Made by a program: the position numbers and the translations under genes
Source: Rotaria socialis
Taxonomy: Eukaryota > Rotifera > Eurotatoria > Philodinida > Philodinidae
Assembly (NCBI GenBank): GCA_905331475.1
Contig: CAJNYU010004312.1
Location: 62,001-126,000 of the forward strand
Length of the DNA: 64,000 nucleotides
Direction: 5' to 3'
Notes under the pieces: model-generated
Databases searched by the model: none
Seen by the model: only the letters and a program-made list of their open reading frames with translations
What the model was told of the DNA's origin: nothing
In this document: positions 52,101-64,000 of the stretch, piece after piece
How the letters are laid out: the number at the start of each line of letters is the position of its first letter
Position numbering within the stretch: position 1 is the first letter of the stretch

Positions 52101-52951
52101 TTTTTGTTCACATAATGTTGATTCTCTCATAACCGTGAAAGCAAATATGGTCTCTAAGTGATTGATATTTTATTGTTGACACTTATCGACAAGCGTTTAA
52201 TAACCTTAACATTTATATCACCGATGAAAATAGTTGATTAGAAAATCATTCGTACGATATTTAAAAATTGATTTTGAAATATAGGCAATTTCTCTTTTTC
52301 TCTCCTCATTATGAACTAACAAGTACTTTTTTAGTTTTGTGACCTTGTGACTTTCTGTCTCATCAATTCATTTGTACGCTAGTATTTGTCATTATCAATA
52401 CAAAGAAAGAAAAGGAGAAAAAAAACTGTACTCCTAATTGCATCTTTCTAGTTCTATTCTTAGTTTTTATGATTTATTATCAAAACTAATTTGATCTGCT
52501 CATTGATTTACTGTGAAATTATCATTTTTTTTGCTTCAATCGATGGTCTTTTAATTCTTCTCACATAGAATATTTTTCAAGTAATATTCAAGCGTAAGTA
52601 AGCAACATCATTAACACGATAGATTTTCGACCGATCGATCTAAGTTAATACATCTGTTTGTTTACTAATTGCCTAATACGAAATAAAAAAAAATTTATTA
52701 AGAAGAAAATACTTATTAATGTCATTCAATTGAAGGACTTTTCAGCTTGCTCGCAATTATTGAGATAATGATCAATAACAGGGAAGAATTAGAAGAAGAA
52801 AAGACGAATGGAAAATATCACAGTGGCATTCTCTTTTTTGTATCTATTAGATCATTATAATAATAAAAGAGAAGTAAAATATATCGACATTTATTTTGTT
52901 CCTATCGAATAACAAGTACTACAGACAAAAAAGAAGCTATTAAGAAATACA
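49200..52951. other. intergenic, mostly empty
   Basis: AT-rich with no multi-exon gene found. Two weak minus-strand coding-like patches are noted: 52074-51892 (a hydrophobic N-terminus) and about 51617-51497, with open frame RRRNERFQCTNYFLAQSERF. They could be exons of one small gene, but no junction was proven. The last bases before 52952 should be the 5' UTR of the ankyrin channel. Confidence 0.4.
51892..52074 (-). CDS. possible short membrane-anchored/secreted peptide or first exon
   Basis: Sixty codons starting MKLARYIVTLLLICLIVYAI, a signal peptide or type II anchor, followed by a charged helix (QLQKVINDIRCQEKKR). A GT within CGT|GTAATC could act as a donor, making this exon 1 of a gene continuing toward 51.5 kb on the minus strand. 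Only the hydrophobic start supports it. Confidence 0.25.
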   Translation of the reverse strand: MKLARYIVTLLLICLIVYAINNQVTMSQLQKVINDIRCQEKKRTILRVIISNKKQAWNNS

Positions 52952-55900
52952 ATGTAAGTATTAATATACGATTAAAAAACAAGTAAAAACACGAGTGAAT
53001 CCTTTTTTTTCTTAAAATAATACTATGTTCGAAAATCTAATCGATTAATCGTCAGAAAAATCAATAAACTTTATTTGGATCTATTGACAATATCCTTTGT
53101 TTTAACGAGCATACATTCTTTTCTTGTGACCTTCTCATATTTAGTTACTTCTTTAACAATACCGATAATCACATATCATAAATTACAATCCTTTCTTTTT
53201 CTTATACAGGCAAGCAACAACTCCAGCAAACGATAGTGATAATAATCCATCGAAACCATCACAAGAATCACCACCAGAATCATCATCAATGCAATCATCA
53301 GATGTTGTTGATGATTCAAATGATGTTCGTGACACATCAATAAATATATCATCACCGGCATCACCGAAAACTTCGCATTCATTAATTTCTAAATTAACAG
53401 ATGCAAAAAAATCATTATTTGGTCGAACAAATGTACCTGATCCATTCTTTTCATCAGCTACACAAAATAAAGCTTTATTAACATATATTCTTTCTGAGCC
53501 AAATCCGCAATTGGAGGTTATAAGAGAATTTGAACGTAGTGGTGCACAATTGAATTCAATTACTGATGAAGGAAATACTGTATTACATTTACTTGCACGT
53601 GCTGAGATACATTCAGCTGAATCGATTAGTATTGTGGAATATTTAACGAAAAAAGGAGGTTGTGATCCTAGTAAACAAAATGATTATGGATGGACGGCAG
53701 GTATGCATCAGTATATCGATTTATTTTCAGATTGAATATTCGGCAGTTTTTCATGTTTCAATAAGTTCAGATTTTATTGTGATACACTAAATGTTAAATT
53801 TAATATCTTAGTACTTAAAACTTAAAACTTAAAACTTGAATACAAATAAATGAATTTTGAAGTATTAATTATTGGGAATATGTTAGCAAAAAGTATTTAA
53901 GGCATAACTAAATCTCAAATAGTAAGAAAATGAGAATGAAATTAGAGCATAGATAATTCAAAAGAGAGAGAGAGAGAGAGAGAGAGAATAAATATCAGAA
54001 CATAGAGCCATATGTGCCGATTCGAGTACTGATAATGAAAAATCACGGTATGCATATAAATAAAGAGAATGTTCTTCATATGTGACATCAAATGAGATAT
54101 TCCAGTGAGAATCAAATATAAACTATTGGATTATTGAATGTGATTCAATAACAAAGTTTCAGCGTCAATGAGCATGAGTTGTTAATTTAAAAAAAAGAAA
54201 ATAAAAATATTTTGAAATATTCTTTCCTGGCGATTATAGGTAGAAAAACAAATCAAATGTTCAGATGTTTTGTTTTTAAAACAATTCAACTAGACTTTTC
54301 ATAAAATTTAGTCTTATTAGAACAGTAGAGAAATAGAATTTTCTTCTTATTGACGAACCAAAAGATTACTCAGAATAAGATGATGCTAAAACCAACAACA
54401 TTGCCTTTAATTGTTGTGCAATGATGTGTGCCATATCAAAATTTTTATGATCATTTTACGGAAAGGCCCAAAAATGACCATTTTCATTGGGCTTGACTTC
54501 ATGTGGCTATATCTCGAAGTTGGCTCAATAGAATGAGCTGAAATGTTGTACAGTCATATAACTTAATGAGTTTTACTTACCGTAGAATTTGCGTCTCGAA
54601 ATATGGAATTGTTGAAATTTCGTGAATCCTTTGATATAGATGAAAATGAGCGTTTTCGGTAACTTTGCTTCTATATAACGTTTGATTAAAATAAGATGGA
54701 TACGTCAAATTTTCACGGCAGATTGAACACTCATAGATCTATGTTTCCAGAAAATTTTAGCCATCTATCTTATTTCGTTTAGGCACAGTAGGCTTCTGAA
54801 TAATGAGGTTTTTGCCGAAAATAGGTGTTTTTAGGATGAGTTTTCTCCTAAAATATGAGTTAGTTGGGGAGTTGCTTTTTACAAGTTGGTAGCCCTATAT
54901 TTGCTCTACAATTCTATAAAAAAAAGTCAGTCTGGGATCTGCATAAATGGCCTGTACAGCAGGTTATTTTCGTTTACGGGTGTGTGAGGCATTCGACGAA
55001 AGTTACCATTGGTTTCTCTTAGAAATCACTGATTATATCATTACCGTTTTTCATGGCCGTACATTAGTTATAGAGACGAGTTTTCCGAGAATTTCTATGT
55101 AAGCAACTTGAAAAAATATAATACCGTTCTTGAGATATTCAAGTTGTTCTAAGGCCACTTTGACGAAAACATCACTTTTTTCGATTCTTTCGACACCGAT
55201 ATCTCATGAAGCATACATCTATTTTAGTTCAAATTTTCACTGTGAGCCTATTTGAAGTTTATAGGTATTTCCTAAAAGAAACCAACTCAAACATATCAAA
55301 GATTTATGATTCGACTTCAACAGCCAAACCGCTGAAAAATATACAAATTTTTGATGTTTTGTGCATTTATATATCAACTAAACAGATCGCAATTCAGATC
55401 TCGAGTTAAACAGCATGTGTGAAATTGAGCAAAATTGGATGACATCGTTTGAGCAGGTTCGGGCGTCGCTCACGTGGACTGGCTCATATAGCCTTCACTT
55501 ATTTCTTGATAATATTCTGTTATGATTACAGCTTTTAATAATCTACTAAATGACATACTTGAAACAAAGTTTTTGTTTTTTGATGAATTTTAATTCGGTA
55601 AAAAGTTATATTTCGACATATATATTATTTATTTCTAGCTCATTATGCTCTAGCAACTCGTAATACAGATTTAGCTTTAATTTTATTCAAAACTATGACT
55701 GATGTCAATGTGCCAACATGCGAATCTCATATGGGTTAGTAAGATAGAGTTTTCATTCGATCCTACGTGAATTCTGATTATAATCTAGATTATCCTAGTC
55801 AAACATATCTTCTACATGTTGCAGCACGTAAGAATGATAGTTTAAGTATACGCTTATTAACAAAAACTTATAAAGCTCGCATTAATGTTTTTGATGAAAA

Positions 55901-58900
55901 TGGTTGTACTCCTTTACATATATCTTGCTATGAAGATAATATTGAAGCATTAAAAGCTTTATTAGAAAATGATGCTGACTTTCAAAAGGGTACACGTTTA
56001 AATCCATTCGAAACACCCGTATGTGTATGTGTTAAATTTCAACATGATTCTTGTTTAAAAGCTTTATTTGATTTAACACCAAATTTTAATTGGAAACGTT
56101 ATTTTTCTCAATTACCACGTTCACCATTATTATGCGATTTTCCAAGTATAGATTCAATTGAATTGCTTGTTCAACATTCGCTAGATATAAATACATGCGA
56201 TGAACATGGAAATACATTTGTACATTATTTAGTTCATAAAAAAGATATTGACTATGCGAAATATGTTGAAAAACTAATTGAAAAATCAGCTGATTTCAAT
56301 CAACAGAATCAACTTGGACGTACACCATTTCTAAATGCATTGGAACAAAATAATTTTCAATTATTGGCTGTTTTTCTTCGTCATATTGATGTTACAAACA
56401 TAAATATTGTCGATACTTTATTAAATACAGCATTACATTATTGCAAGTATTTACATGAAAAGTTTATTTACGATAATGTTTTAACATCAAATCCGTCGTT
56501 GTTAAATGCACAAAATCGTGATGGACAAACACCATTACATGATGCTGTATTATGTGATAATTACACGTTTGCACAATATCTTCTTCAACATAATTGTGAT
56601 GTTACATTAACGAATAAAGATGGAAATACATCGCTTCATTTAATTGCTCGAGATGATAATGTTCGAATGTGTAAATTATTAATGAAATATACACAAATAG
56701 ATTTAACAGTAATGAATAAACTTGGTAAAACTCCATTACATTTAGCTTGCGCAAATGAAAAAGCCAACGTTGCAGCTATATTAATTAATAAGATGAATAT
56801 TGAACAAATGAATCTATTAGACGTACAGGGACGTACACCATTACATGAATGTGTAGATAATGTAAATGGTTCATTAGCAAGATATTTAATTCGCCACGGT
56901 GCAGATGAAAATGCCAATGATATACGAGGAAATACAGTTTTACATTTGACAACAGAAAAGGGTATTGTAGAAATATTACAGATATTTTTCATGTTTTCAT
57001 TCTACAGTCGCTATTTGTCTTGATACCAATAGCTTTCCTAAATTTATTTGCGATTGAATTGAAATATAAAATGATTTTGCCATAAAAAAAAGCAGCTATC
57101 CTATACTTAACTATCATCAGCTTACATTGTAATTTTGATAAATGTTCTATTCTGTTAGATACGATACGGTTAGGCGAAGTTCGAAACTTTGGTATCAGTC
57201 TATTTTCATGGAATTAGTATTAAAACTAGTCTTTCATATCTCTATGATAATTTAAAGACACAATCGGAAAAAATTTCTATGAAATTGCTACTTATAAAAA
57301 GTAATTATAGTTTTTTGATCATTGAAATCATTTTGCTCGAGTTGGTGAATTTTTAACATAACAACTATTAAGTTTACACTGTTTTCCACAATGAAAATCT
57401 TACAGTAATTATGTTTCTGTTCTCTCTGGTAAAAGATCAAATTATCATATTCGTGAATTGTTTTACAGTGTTGTGTTAGCTTTAGATTTCTATTAAAACT
57501 GAAGATAGCTGTTCTATTTGATCTCATCCAATAAGTACTTGATACATAGAATCATAATTTCCATTGCATTAAAAACATATTCTTGTGTCAAATATATAAC
57601 ATGGTTAGAAACTTTATGCGATATGACATGCGTGTATGGGTGGAAAAAAATATATCTAAATAATGTTTTACTTTTTTTATTTTTAGGTAACATCGAATTA
57701 GTTCGTACATTACTCAAATCATCAAATGTTGATATTAATCAATTAAATCTTGATGGTCAATCGCCAGTTAGTTTAGCAATATTATACAATCATGATGATG
57801 TGTGTAAACTTTTACTGGAACAAGAAAAAATCTGTATAAAATCAATAGATTTGAAAATTGCTATGCAAATGAATAATTATGAAATCGTACGATTATTAAT
57901 TGAAAAAGATTCAAATTGTTTACGTGTACGTTCATCAACACATGGGGACATGATTATTCATACATATATGAGATCAAATTTGAATAATTCTCTTTGTCTG
58001 GAAACTTTACTTTCATTTATTTCGGACAGTGAATTATTAACATATTTATCGGAAAGCAGTTTGACTTTTGGCGATAATTTACTTCATATAGCAGGTAAAA
58101 CAAAGATTTACATTTGAAAATTTAAAGCAAAATTGTTCTGCTTTAACATTCTTCTAATATTTGTTCTGAGTTAAAATCAATCAATTAATCAATCGAAATA
58201 TACGATTGCGTTGTGCAACTGAACTTTTAAAAAAGTTTAGAAATTTTCACCGCCTATACTTTTTGTTCAACTTCCATATCTCGAAAATATCAGCTAAAGT
58301 CATACGTCTTTGTACAGTATAGAGAATGAAAACATTTTTAGTACCATAGAATATTTTCTCTGTAGTTAGATTTTGAAAAGATACATGGCCAAGAGGTAAC
58401 TTTGGTGACTCTGTCAATAATACGTGTATTCACAGTTCTGACTGAAACGATATAAATTCAAAACTTCAGGTTCAACATACAATAAAGAGACTCACGTTCA
58501 GAAAATATTAATCTACCAGAATAAGTTTTAACGGCCTGTTTTTAAATATATTCATTCATGAATCTGTTGTACGTAGTGGATCATGTAGTTTTTACTACCT
58601 GATCTTACAATTCGATTAATAAAATTAATGTCAATAAAACATGTAGAAAAAATTTATTATAAAATTTTGAAGTATCTGATAGCCATTAAAATTTAACGAA
58701 TTTATTCGAGAGTTTATTTATTGATTGTATGGGGTGTTTTTCTGATCGTAGAACGTTTTTAATTTTAAACTAAAGCGGGTTATAGTAAAATTGATTTTCA
58801 GGAAAATATTAAAATGCAATTAAAATTTTAATGAAAAAGAATTGATTTTATAAAAATTTGATACAGTAGTTAGTGAAGTGAAGAGAAGCTTGAATTGATT

Positions 58901-61900
58901 GATTTATTTCCGTAATATAATTTATTTATAACAGTAGCTTTGTCTCTTCATAAAATTTTGATTACTTATATTGGCAACTTCTTTAGAATAAAGCTTTTTC
59001 TCCATTGGGATAGATTCTTCTCTACAATTCTATCAGATTATATATTAACAGTAAAAAAAATACTTGAGAACAGTCACGCACTAGCATTGACAAGTTCATT
59101 TTAGTTCAAAGCCCTTTTAAACATTTTGCGGTATCCTAGTTATCTGAGAATGTCATTGTAGCTGAGCCTCTATTACTAGTTAAGATAACTCTGATTGAGC
59201 TAAGAAGATTTGGTCCGATTCAATCTCCAATTTAAATGATCTATGTTAGAATATTAAAAAACAAAAAAAGTAATAAGTGTAATTATATTTCTCTAGCTCG
59301 TGAAGATACACCAAATGCTTTAAATTCATTTCTTAATATATCTCGTGTTAAATTTTGGTTTTGGGCAAATATGATGTTAACAAAAAATAATGATAATAAA
59401 ACACCGATGGAATTAGCTAATGAATTTAAACATTATTCGATAATTAAATTAATCAATTCTAAATGGAAAGAATCTTATGAACATTTATCTCATTCATTAC
59501 GTGACGGTCATTGTGGTGTATCACCGACGGGTGTTACACAAGCAAAACGGCAATGTTTCAATTGTCAACAAACAGGTTTTATTCAAATAGATTATCAACA
59601 AGGTTTAAGACCATGTGAAAAATGCAATGTTTGCTTATACAAATCGCTTGATAATAGTATGCAAGTCTTTCTAGCATTATTATTTAGTGATGAATCAAGT
59701 ACAATAGCACTTGATATAATGGATTCATTAATTGTTATTAATGAAGTGCAAAAAATTGTTCATCTTTATCTTGATCATATTGAACCATGGTATGATTGAA
59801 TACAAATATTTCAATTCGTTTATCTGAATGATTTTTTCTTGTCTCTAGGGAAGAATTTGACAAAATTGATCTAAGTGAATCAACAAGTCTTATTAATGAA
59901 TTGGTTATTGCTACTGATATTCGAAAGGTTTTATTTTCTTTGTCGCATGTTATTTCTTGGAAAAAAATTCTTCTTTACATTTTTAGAGTCGACTTAAACA
60001 TCGTACTAAAGAAAAATCTATAAAAGCTCCACTAATATCAAGCAATACTGGAACATCACCATCACCGTCACCAATGCTAACTAATAAAACAGCAATATCA
60101 CCGCCAAATAATAATTCATCAGGACTAAATGTACCAACTTATGCACCTCGGCCTTCAATTACACACAAATTTCGACCTGATGGCACACAATTTCGTTCAA
60201 TAACACCCTTAGAAGCTATTTATTATCATGAACGTCTTGATTTAATAACTCATCCATTAATAAAAGGTTTAATTAAATGGAAATGGGATAATTTTGCAGC
60301 TAAACGTTTTTATATTTATTTGGTACTTGAAATGCTATTTCTTATATCATGGACATGCAGTTCATTGATGACACCATTTCCTATTCGTTATGTTTATCGT
60401 TTTCCAGACGATATTTGGCGTTGTATACTTTGGGCAATAAGTATTACTTTTCTTGTATGGCAAATAGTACAAGAAATGTTCGATATAAGTTATGCACGGC
60501 AACGTTATGAAGATTATATTATCTGGGAATCTGAACGAACTAAAAATCGCATAGATTTAATATCAAAAAATAAATATAAATCAAATATAAGTGGACAATC
60601 ATCACAACCAGGTGACAAGAAAGCTGATACTTTAGCAAAACTTAATGCTAATACTGGAGAAGTAGAACATGTTGTTTTTGATAATGCAACAGCAAACATA
60701 ACGGTAAATCCAACATTACCAAATTTACGTTCTCATCATTCTCAACATTATCCATTACCACCAGCAATACCGACAATGATCAAGGGTAAACCTACTGAAT
60801 CTAACCCAGCACAACAGATACCTATTGATGTCATTGTTAGTGCACCGGATTCTTCGAATAATCCAATTAGTAGTACAATCATAAAGAGAATAGGACTTGA
60901 TACTTCATTTGCCCCTCCAACAACTTCACACCGAAGAGGATCACGATTGATTCGTTTTGCACAACATTTTCAAGATCGTGCAAGAACTCGCCTTAAATCT
61001 TATTATATGTATTATTCATTAAATAACTTATTTGATTGGATTGTTTATATACTTTGTTTGCTAACAATAATAACGCATGCTATCGATATTAATACGCATA
61101 CAGTATTTCGTGCACGTATACATATGTATATTGCGTCAGTTACAGTTTTATGTATATGGTTTCGATTTATGGTGTTCTTTCGAACAATAACTATATCAGC
61201 CAAAACATTAAGATCAAAATTAGTTGAAATTAAATTAGGAGAATTGGTTATTATGGTAAGTTTGAAAGAAAATCAACTTTTTGTATCACTAAGCTCTGAT
61301 TTACAAAGGCTATTCTGAAGGTTTTTTGCTTCTCAGTGTATGCTGAAATAAATCGATGCTTCGAGGTTTGATTCTAAGGGGTGTGTACTTCCTTTCACCT
61401 ATTCTGATATTCACGAGAACGGTTAGATTTGGATGATCATGCTTTTTCTGGCAACGAATATTGGATGTGTTAAAGTAGCAAACGGTAGCAAATAAAAACA
61501 TTCTACTCCTTTCCGAGAGTTCGTTAACAGCAACAACAACAACAATAAAAAAGCGCTGAAATACATCGATAATAAGTCTTCGAGTACTTTAGAACATTAT
61601 AAAGCCTCCGTCGGAATGTCAATACCTGAAATATATTTGCCAAAGTTCTACATATGTAATGTAATTTTTCAATCTTTTTCTCAGGCAAAAATTGTCTATT
61701 TTGATAATTGTTTATATTTTTCTGGCAAATCTACTCTATTTACTATAATCAAAAATAAGAAACGAAGCGAAAGGCTTAGAATAAAAACGAAAGTTATGAC
61801 CAACAATCGTTGGAAAGTAAATGTCTACTCTGTAAGAATCTAATATATTTTTGATACAGACTCATATTTTTACTAATTAGAATTGAAAAACGAATCATGC

Positions 61901-63286
61901 TTTAATGCTTTTAGGTTCGCATGATGTTTGATGATATAATACGTTTTCTAATGGTTTTTCTTTTTCTTCTTGCACCATATGCATTTGTTTTCTATGCTGT
62001 TTTTGGCGGTCAACAAATCATTCATAATGATTATGAAAAATCTCCTGAACTCTGCGAATATGCATTACTTCATTGTTCACTATATGAATTAGAAATTCCT
62101 TATGATGGAACTCCTGATTCATTTCGAAATCGTGGTCAATATATATTTAATAGCTCAGTAACTGATCTTGATCAAGCAAAATGTTTCAACGCAACATCAG
62201 CATGCCGAATAGTTCAACCAAATGGCTTTGAATCATTTTACTCCTTATTATTTTCAATTTTTCGTATTGCCTTAGTCGACGATAGTAAGACTTCCCACAC
62301 TGCAATGAAGCAATAAAGAAATTTCTGTCATTTTAGTTCCCATTGATTCGTTCACAGCTATTGATCGGTATTTCGCTTCATTTGTTTGTGGAACATATTT
62401 ATTATTCACAGCAATATTATCTATAAATATATTTATTGGTCTTATCTCAAATGCTTTACAAACAGAAGCATTTTCAACTGTTGAAGCACGGTTTCTTCTT
62501 GAACGTACTGAAGTTATTTTAAATTATGAATGGCGCTTATCAAAACGTAGACGTTCACAAATTCAAGAGCTTATTCATCGTTTCTGTTCACCACTACAAT
62601 TAAATTGGAAAGACATTAATTTTGATGCCTATGGACAGTCACGTGAAGAACAACAGTCGAAAGCATTAACAAGTTTTCGACAAACAATTGATAAACAAAA
62701 TGTACAATTCGACACATTTCGTATACAATTACAACAAAAATTAAGTAACATTGAAACAACATTAACTAAAGTTCAACCATCAGCCAAAACATTATCATTA
62801 AGAGAGATAGCTATAGAAAAATCACGATCAAATACACCAGTACCTTCAAGACGACCATCATTTCGTGAAATTAGCGCAGAAAAATTACCTGTACCTCAAC
62901 AAGGACTATCACCTTTACCAATAAATAATCAATCATTGATATTTGAAGAAATAACTCGGCTACGAGAACTCATTGAAGAGAAATTTCCAGGACAACCTGA
63001 TCAGTTGACATCAGATTCAGTTACTAGCAGTTCGCCAACACGTCAATCAGTACCACAAATATATCCTCCTCGTCAACAATTATTTGTAGATACACGTGCT
63101 CTTTTACCAGTAAATACCGAATCTCATATGCAAACTTATCCACAAGATTTAAGTGAACGTGTAACTGATCTACAATTAGCTGTTAATCGCCTTCATCAAG
63201 ATGTTCATGCTATTCGACAAGTTATCGAACGAATGTCACCATTATCAACTAGCCTTATTCTTGGCAGAACAACAGGACTAAAATAA
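52952..63286 (+). CDS. ankyrin-repeat TRP-like cation channel
   Basis: Exons: AT at 52952-52953, then 53210-53700, 55639-55734, 55789-56961, 57687-58094, 59297-59789, 59849-59927, 59987-61255, 61915-62284, 62337-63286. All are in phase, giving about 1,776 aa. The start codon is split: a GTAAGT donor follows AT, and the next exon supplies G. Aa 1-90 are Ser/Pro-rich. From about aa 90 to 770 there are many ankyrin repeats (GCTPLHISCYEDNIEALKAL, GQTPLHDAVLCDN, GKTPLHLACANEKANVAAIL, GRTPLHECVDNVNGSLARYL). A cysteine cluster QCFNC...PCEKCNVC lies at about aa 810-836. S1 and S2 (about 1022-1080) are followed by a polar linker of about 170 aa, then S3-S5 and an extracellular loop with four Cys and NSS/NAT sites. 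The pore-helix-like segment is FYSLLFSIFRIALVDD and S6 includes LSINIFIGLISNAL. The tail is Ser/Pro-rich and ends in a heptad coil (LQLAVNRLHQDVHAIRQVIE). The layout fits TRPA-like channels best, but the subfamily is not certain. Confidence 0.85.
53963..53987 (+). repeat. (GA)n microsatellite in channel intron
   Basis: About 12 perfect AG units in the 1.9-kb intron 53701-55638 of the ankyrin channel. Confidence 0.85.
54430..55460. repeat. compositionally distinct block inside a channel intron, possibly an inserted element
   Basis: This part of the intron is less AT-rich than its surroundings and has no coding frame or splice sites of its own. It begins near an imperfect hairpin (GCCCAA...TTGGGC, about 54465-54492). 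Phrases such as TATATCTCGAAG, AGCTGAAAT and GTACAGTC recur in similar order in another intron of the same gene at about 58272-58322. That suggests copies of one dispersed non-coding element. Boundaries are approximate and no terminal repeats were identified. Confidence 0.3.
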
Positions 63287-64000
63287 GCTATTCGTTTGTT
63301 TTCTTTTGTTTGATTGTATGTGTTTGAATTTTCATTTTAAACAAAAATCTATACAAGTTAGAGTGTGTTTTGTGTGAAATAATATCCTCTTATTTCTTCG
63401 AAATATTAAATTTTGAGTTGTTCCACAATTTTAAAATAATTTGAATTTGTTTTGCAATCAAAAGGTTTAGTCAACCTATTACACTCAAACAGCTGCTACT
63501 TCATTGCATGTGGAATCAAAATATGTAACATGATAAAATCTACTTTCTCGAAACCCATATTTACAGTTGGGGTGGGGGGGGAGGCGGATACAAATTCCTA
63601 GACTATATACTATAGCACGCATCTAGATTATGATCTTTAGAAGTATTTCAGGAAAAAAATGATTTTCTTTGTTTATATTAATCAAAATTTCATATGAAAT
63701 ATTTTTAACCGGCGAGATATGTGTTATGCTCGTTACAAAGAAATGTTAGCATATCATAAAAGAATTTCGAATGAGAAATATCTATATACAAGATGTGGTA
63801 CTTTGCTCTACATTCCATTCATAGTCATAGATCGAAACGAAAGCAATCAGCTAAATATTTAGCATACGTAATGAACGAAAAATATTTTTGAAAGAAGTGT
63901 CTCATAAAAGGCTTTCGAAAAGTTTTTCAATTACCATGTGAATATGTTGAATAGAAAGCTTTTCTCATGGGTTATTTTTTATATTATAATTTTTTTCAAT
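63287..64000. other. 3' flank of the ankyrin channel
   Basis: Contains the channel's 3' UTR and downstream sequence. No further gene is seen before the window ends. The one marked feature is a G-rich tract at 63569-63587. Confidence 0.5.
63569..63587 (+). other. G-rich tract
   Basis: Runs of 4, 8, 2 and 2 guanines separated by single bases, in otherwise AT-rich DNA about 285 bp after the channel stop codon. It could form a two-tier G-quadruplex, or affect transcript 3'-end formation. This is inference from composition only. Confidence 0.4.

Noticed and set aside
57518..57686. Upstream part of the open frame leading into the 57687 channel exon
   Set aside because: Sequence before 57687 is intronic: a T-rich tract and TAG acceptor directly precede the exon, and phase with the previous exon requires the start at 57687.
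61616..61843. Seventy-five-codon open frame between channel exons
   Set aside because: It lies in the intron 61256-61914; the flanking exons join in phase without it.
1..64000. CRISPR arrays, operons, ribosome binding sites, insertion sequences of bacterial type
   Set aside because: The intron-rich, animal-type genes show this is eukaryotic nuclear DNA; the only regular array seen (22.1-22.7 kb) is inverted with degenerate spacers and is not a CRISPR.

Overview
The window is AT-rich eukaryotic DNA. Its genes are split by short GT-AG introns (often about 45-75 nt, some 0.3-2 kb), and protein similarity is to animals. Gene density, small introns, strongly A/T-ending codons and the mix of families suggest a small invertebrate. 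A bdelloid rotifer is my best guess, but that is inference; there is no rRNA or marker gene to prove it. All exon models below were built by hand from splice sites and reading phase.

Layout: (1) 1.4-8.6 kb, + strand: an RBFOX (fox-1) splicing regulator with 12 phase-consistent exons, whose own introns carry clusters of the GCATG motif that this family binds. (2) 12.0-12.85 kb, +: an unrecognised two-part acidic gene with an awkward intron. (3) 17.0-20.3 kb, -: an intact LRRC74-type leucine-rich-repeat gene, followed by a P-loop GTPase-like gene with several independent lesions. (4) 22.1-22.7 kb: two inverted arrays of an ACTGATC motif repeating about every 21 bp. (5) 23.4-24.7 kb, -: a zinc-finger/coiled-coil protein. 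(6) 27.9-28.2 kb, -: a small secreted cysteine-rich protein. (7) 29.5-31.9 kb, -: a PAN + zona pellucida (ZP) domain protein in six exons. (8) 34.4-38.6 kb, +: an island of decayed coding sequence, including a probable glycosyltransferase-like relic. (9) 40.2-45.5 kb, -: a 25-exon OPA1 mitochondrial dynamin, complete from the transmembrane segment to the stop. (10) 48.8-49.2 kb, +: a PLAC8/cornifelin gene intact except for TGA at the conserved Trp. (11) 53.0-63.3 kb, +: a large ankyrin-repeat TRP-like cation channel of about 1,776 residues, whose start codon appears to be split by its first intron.

The genes are independent transcription units with no operon logic. Intact conserved genes (RBFOX, OPA1, LRRC74, TRP-like) alternate with relics broken by nonsense and frameshift changes. 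Because the intact genes show no such errors, the broken ones are more likely real pseudogenes than poor assembly, although two of the lesions lie in homopolymers.
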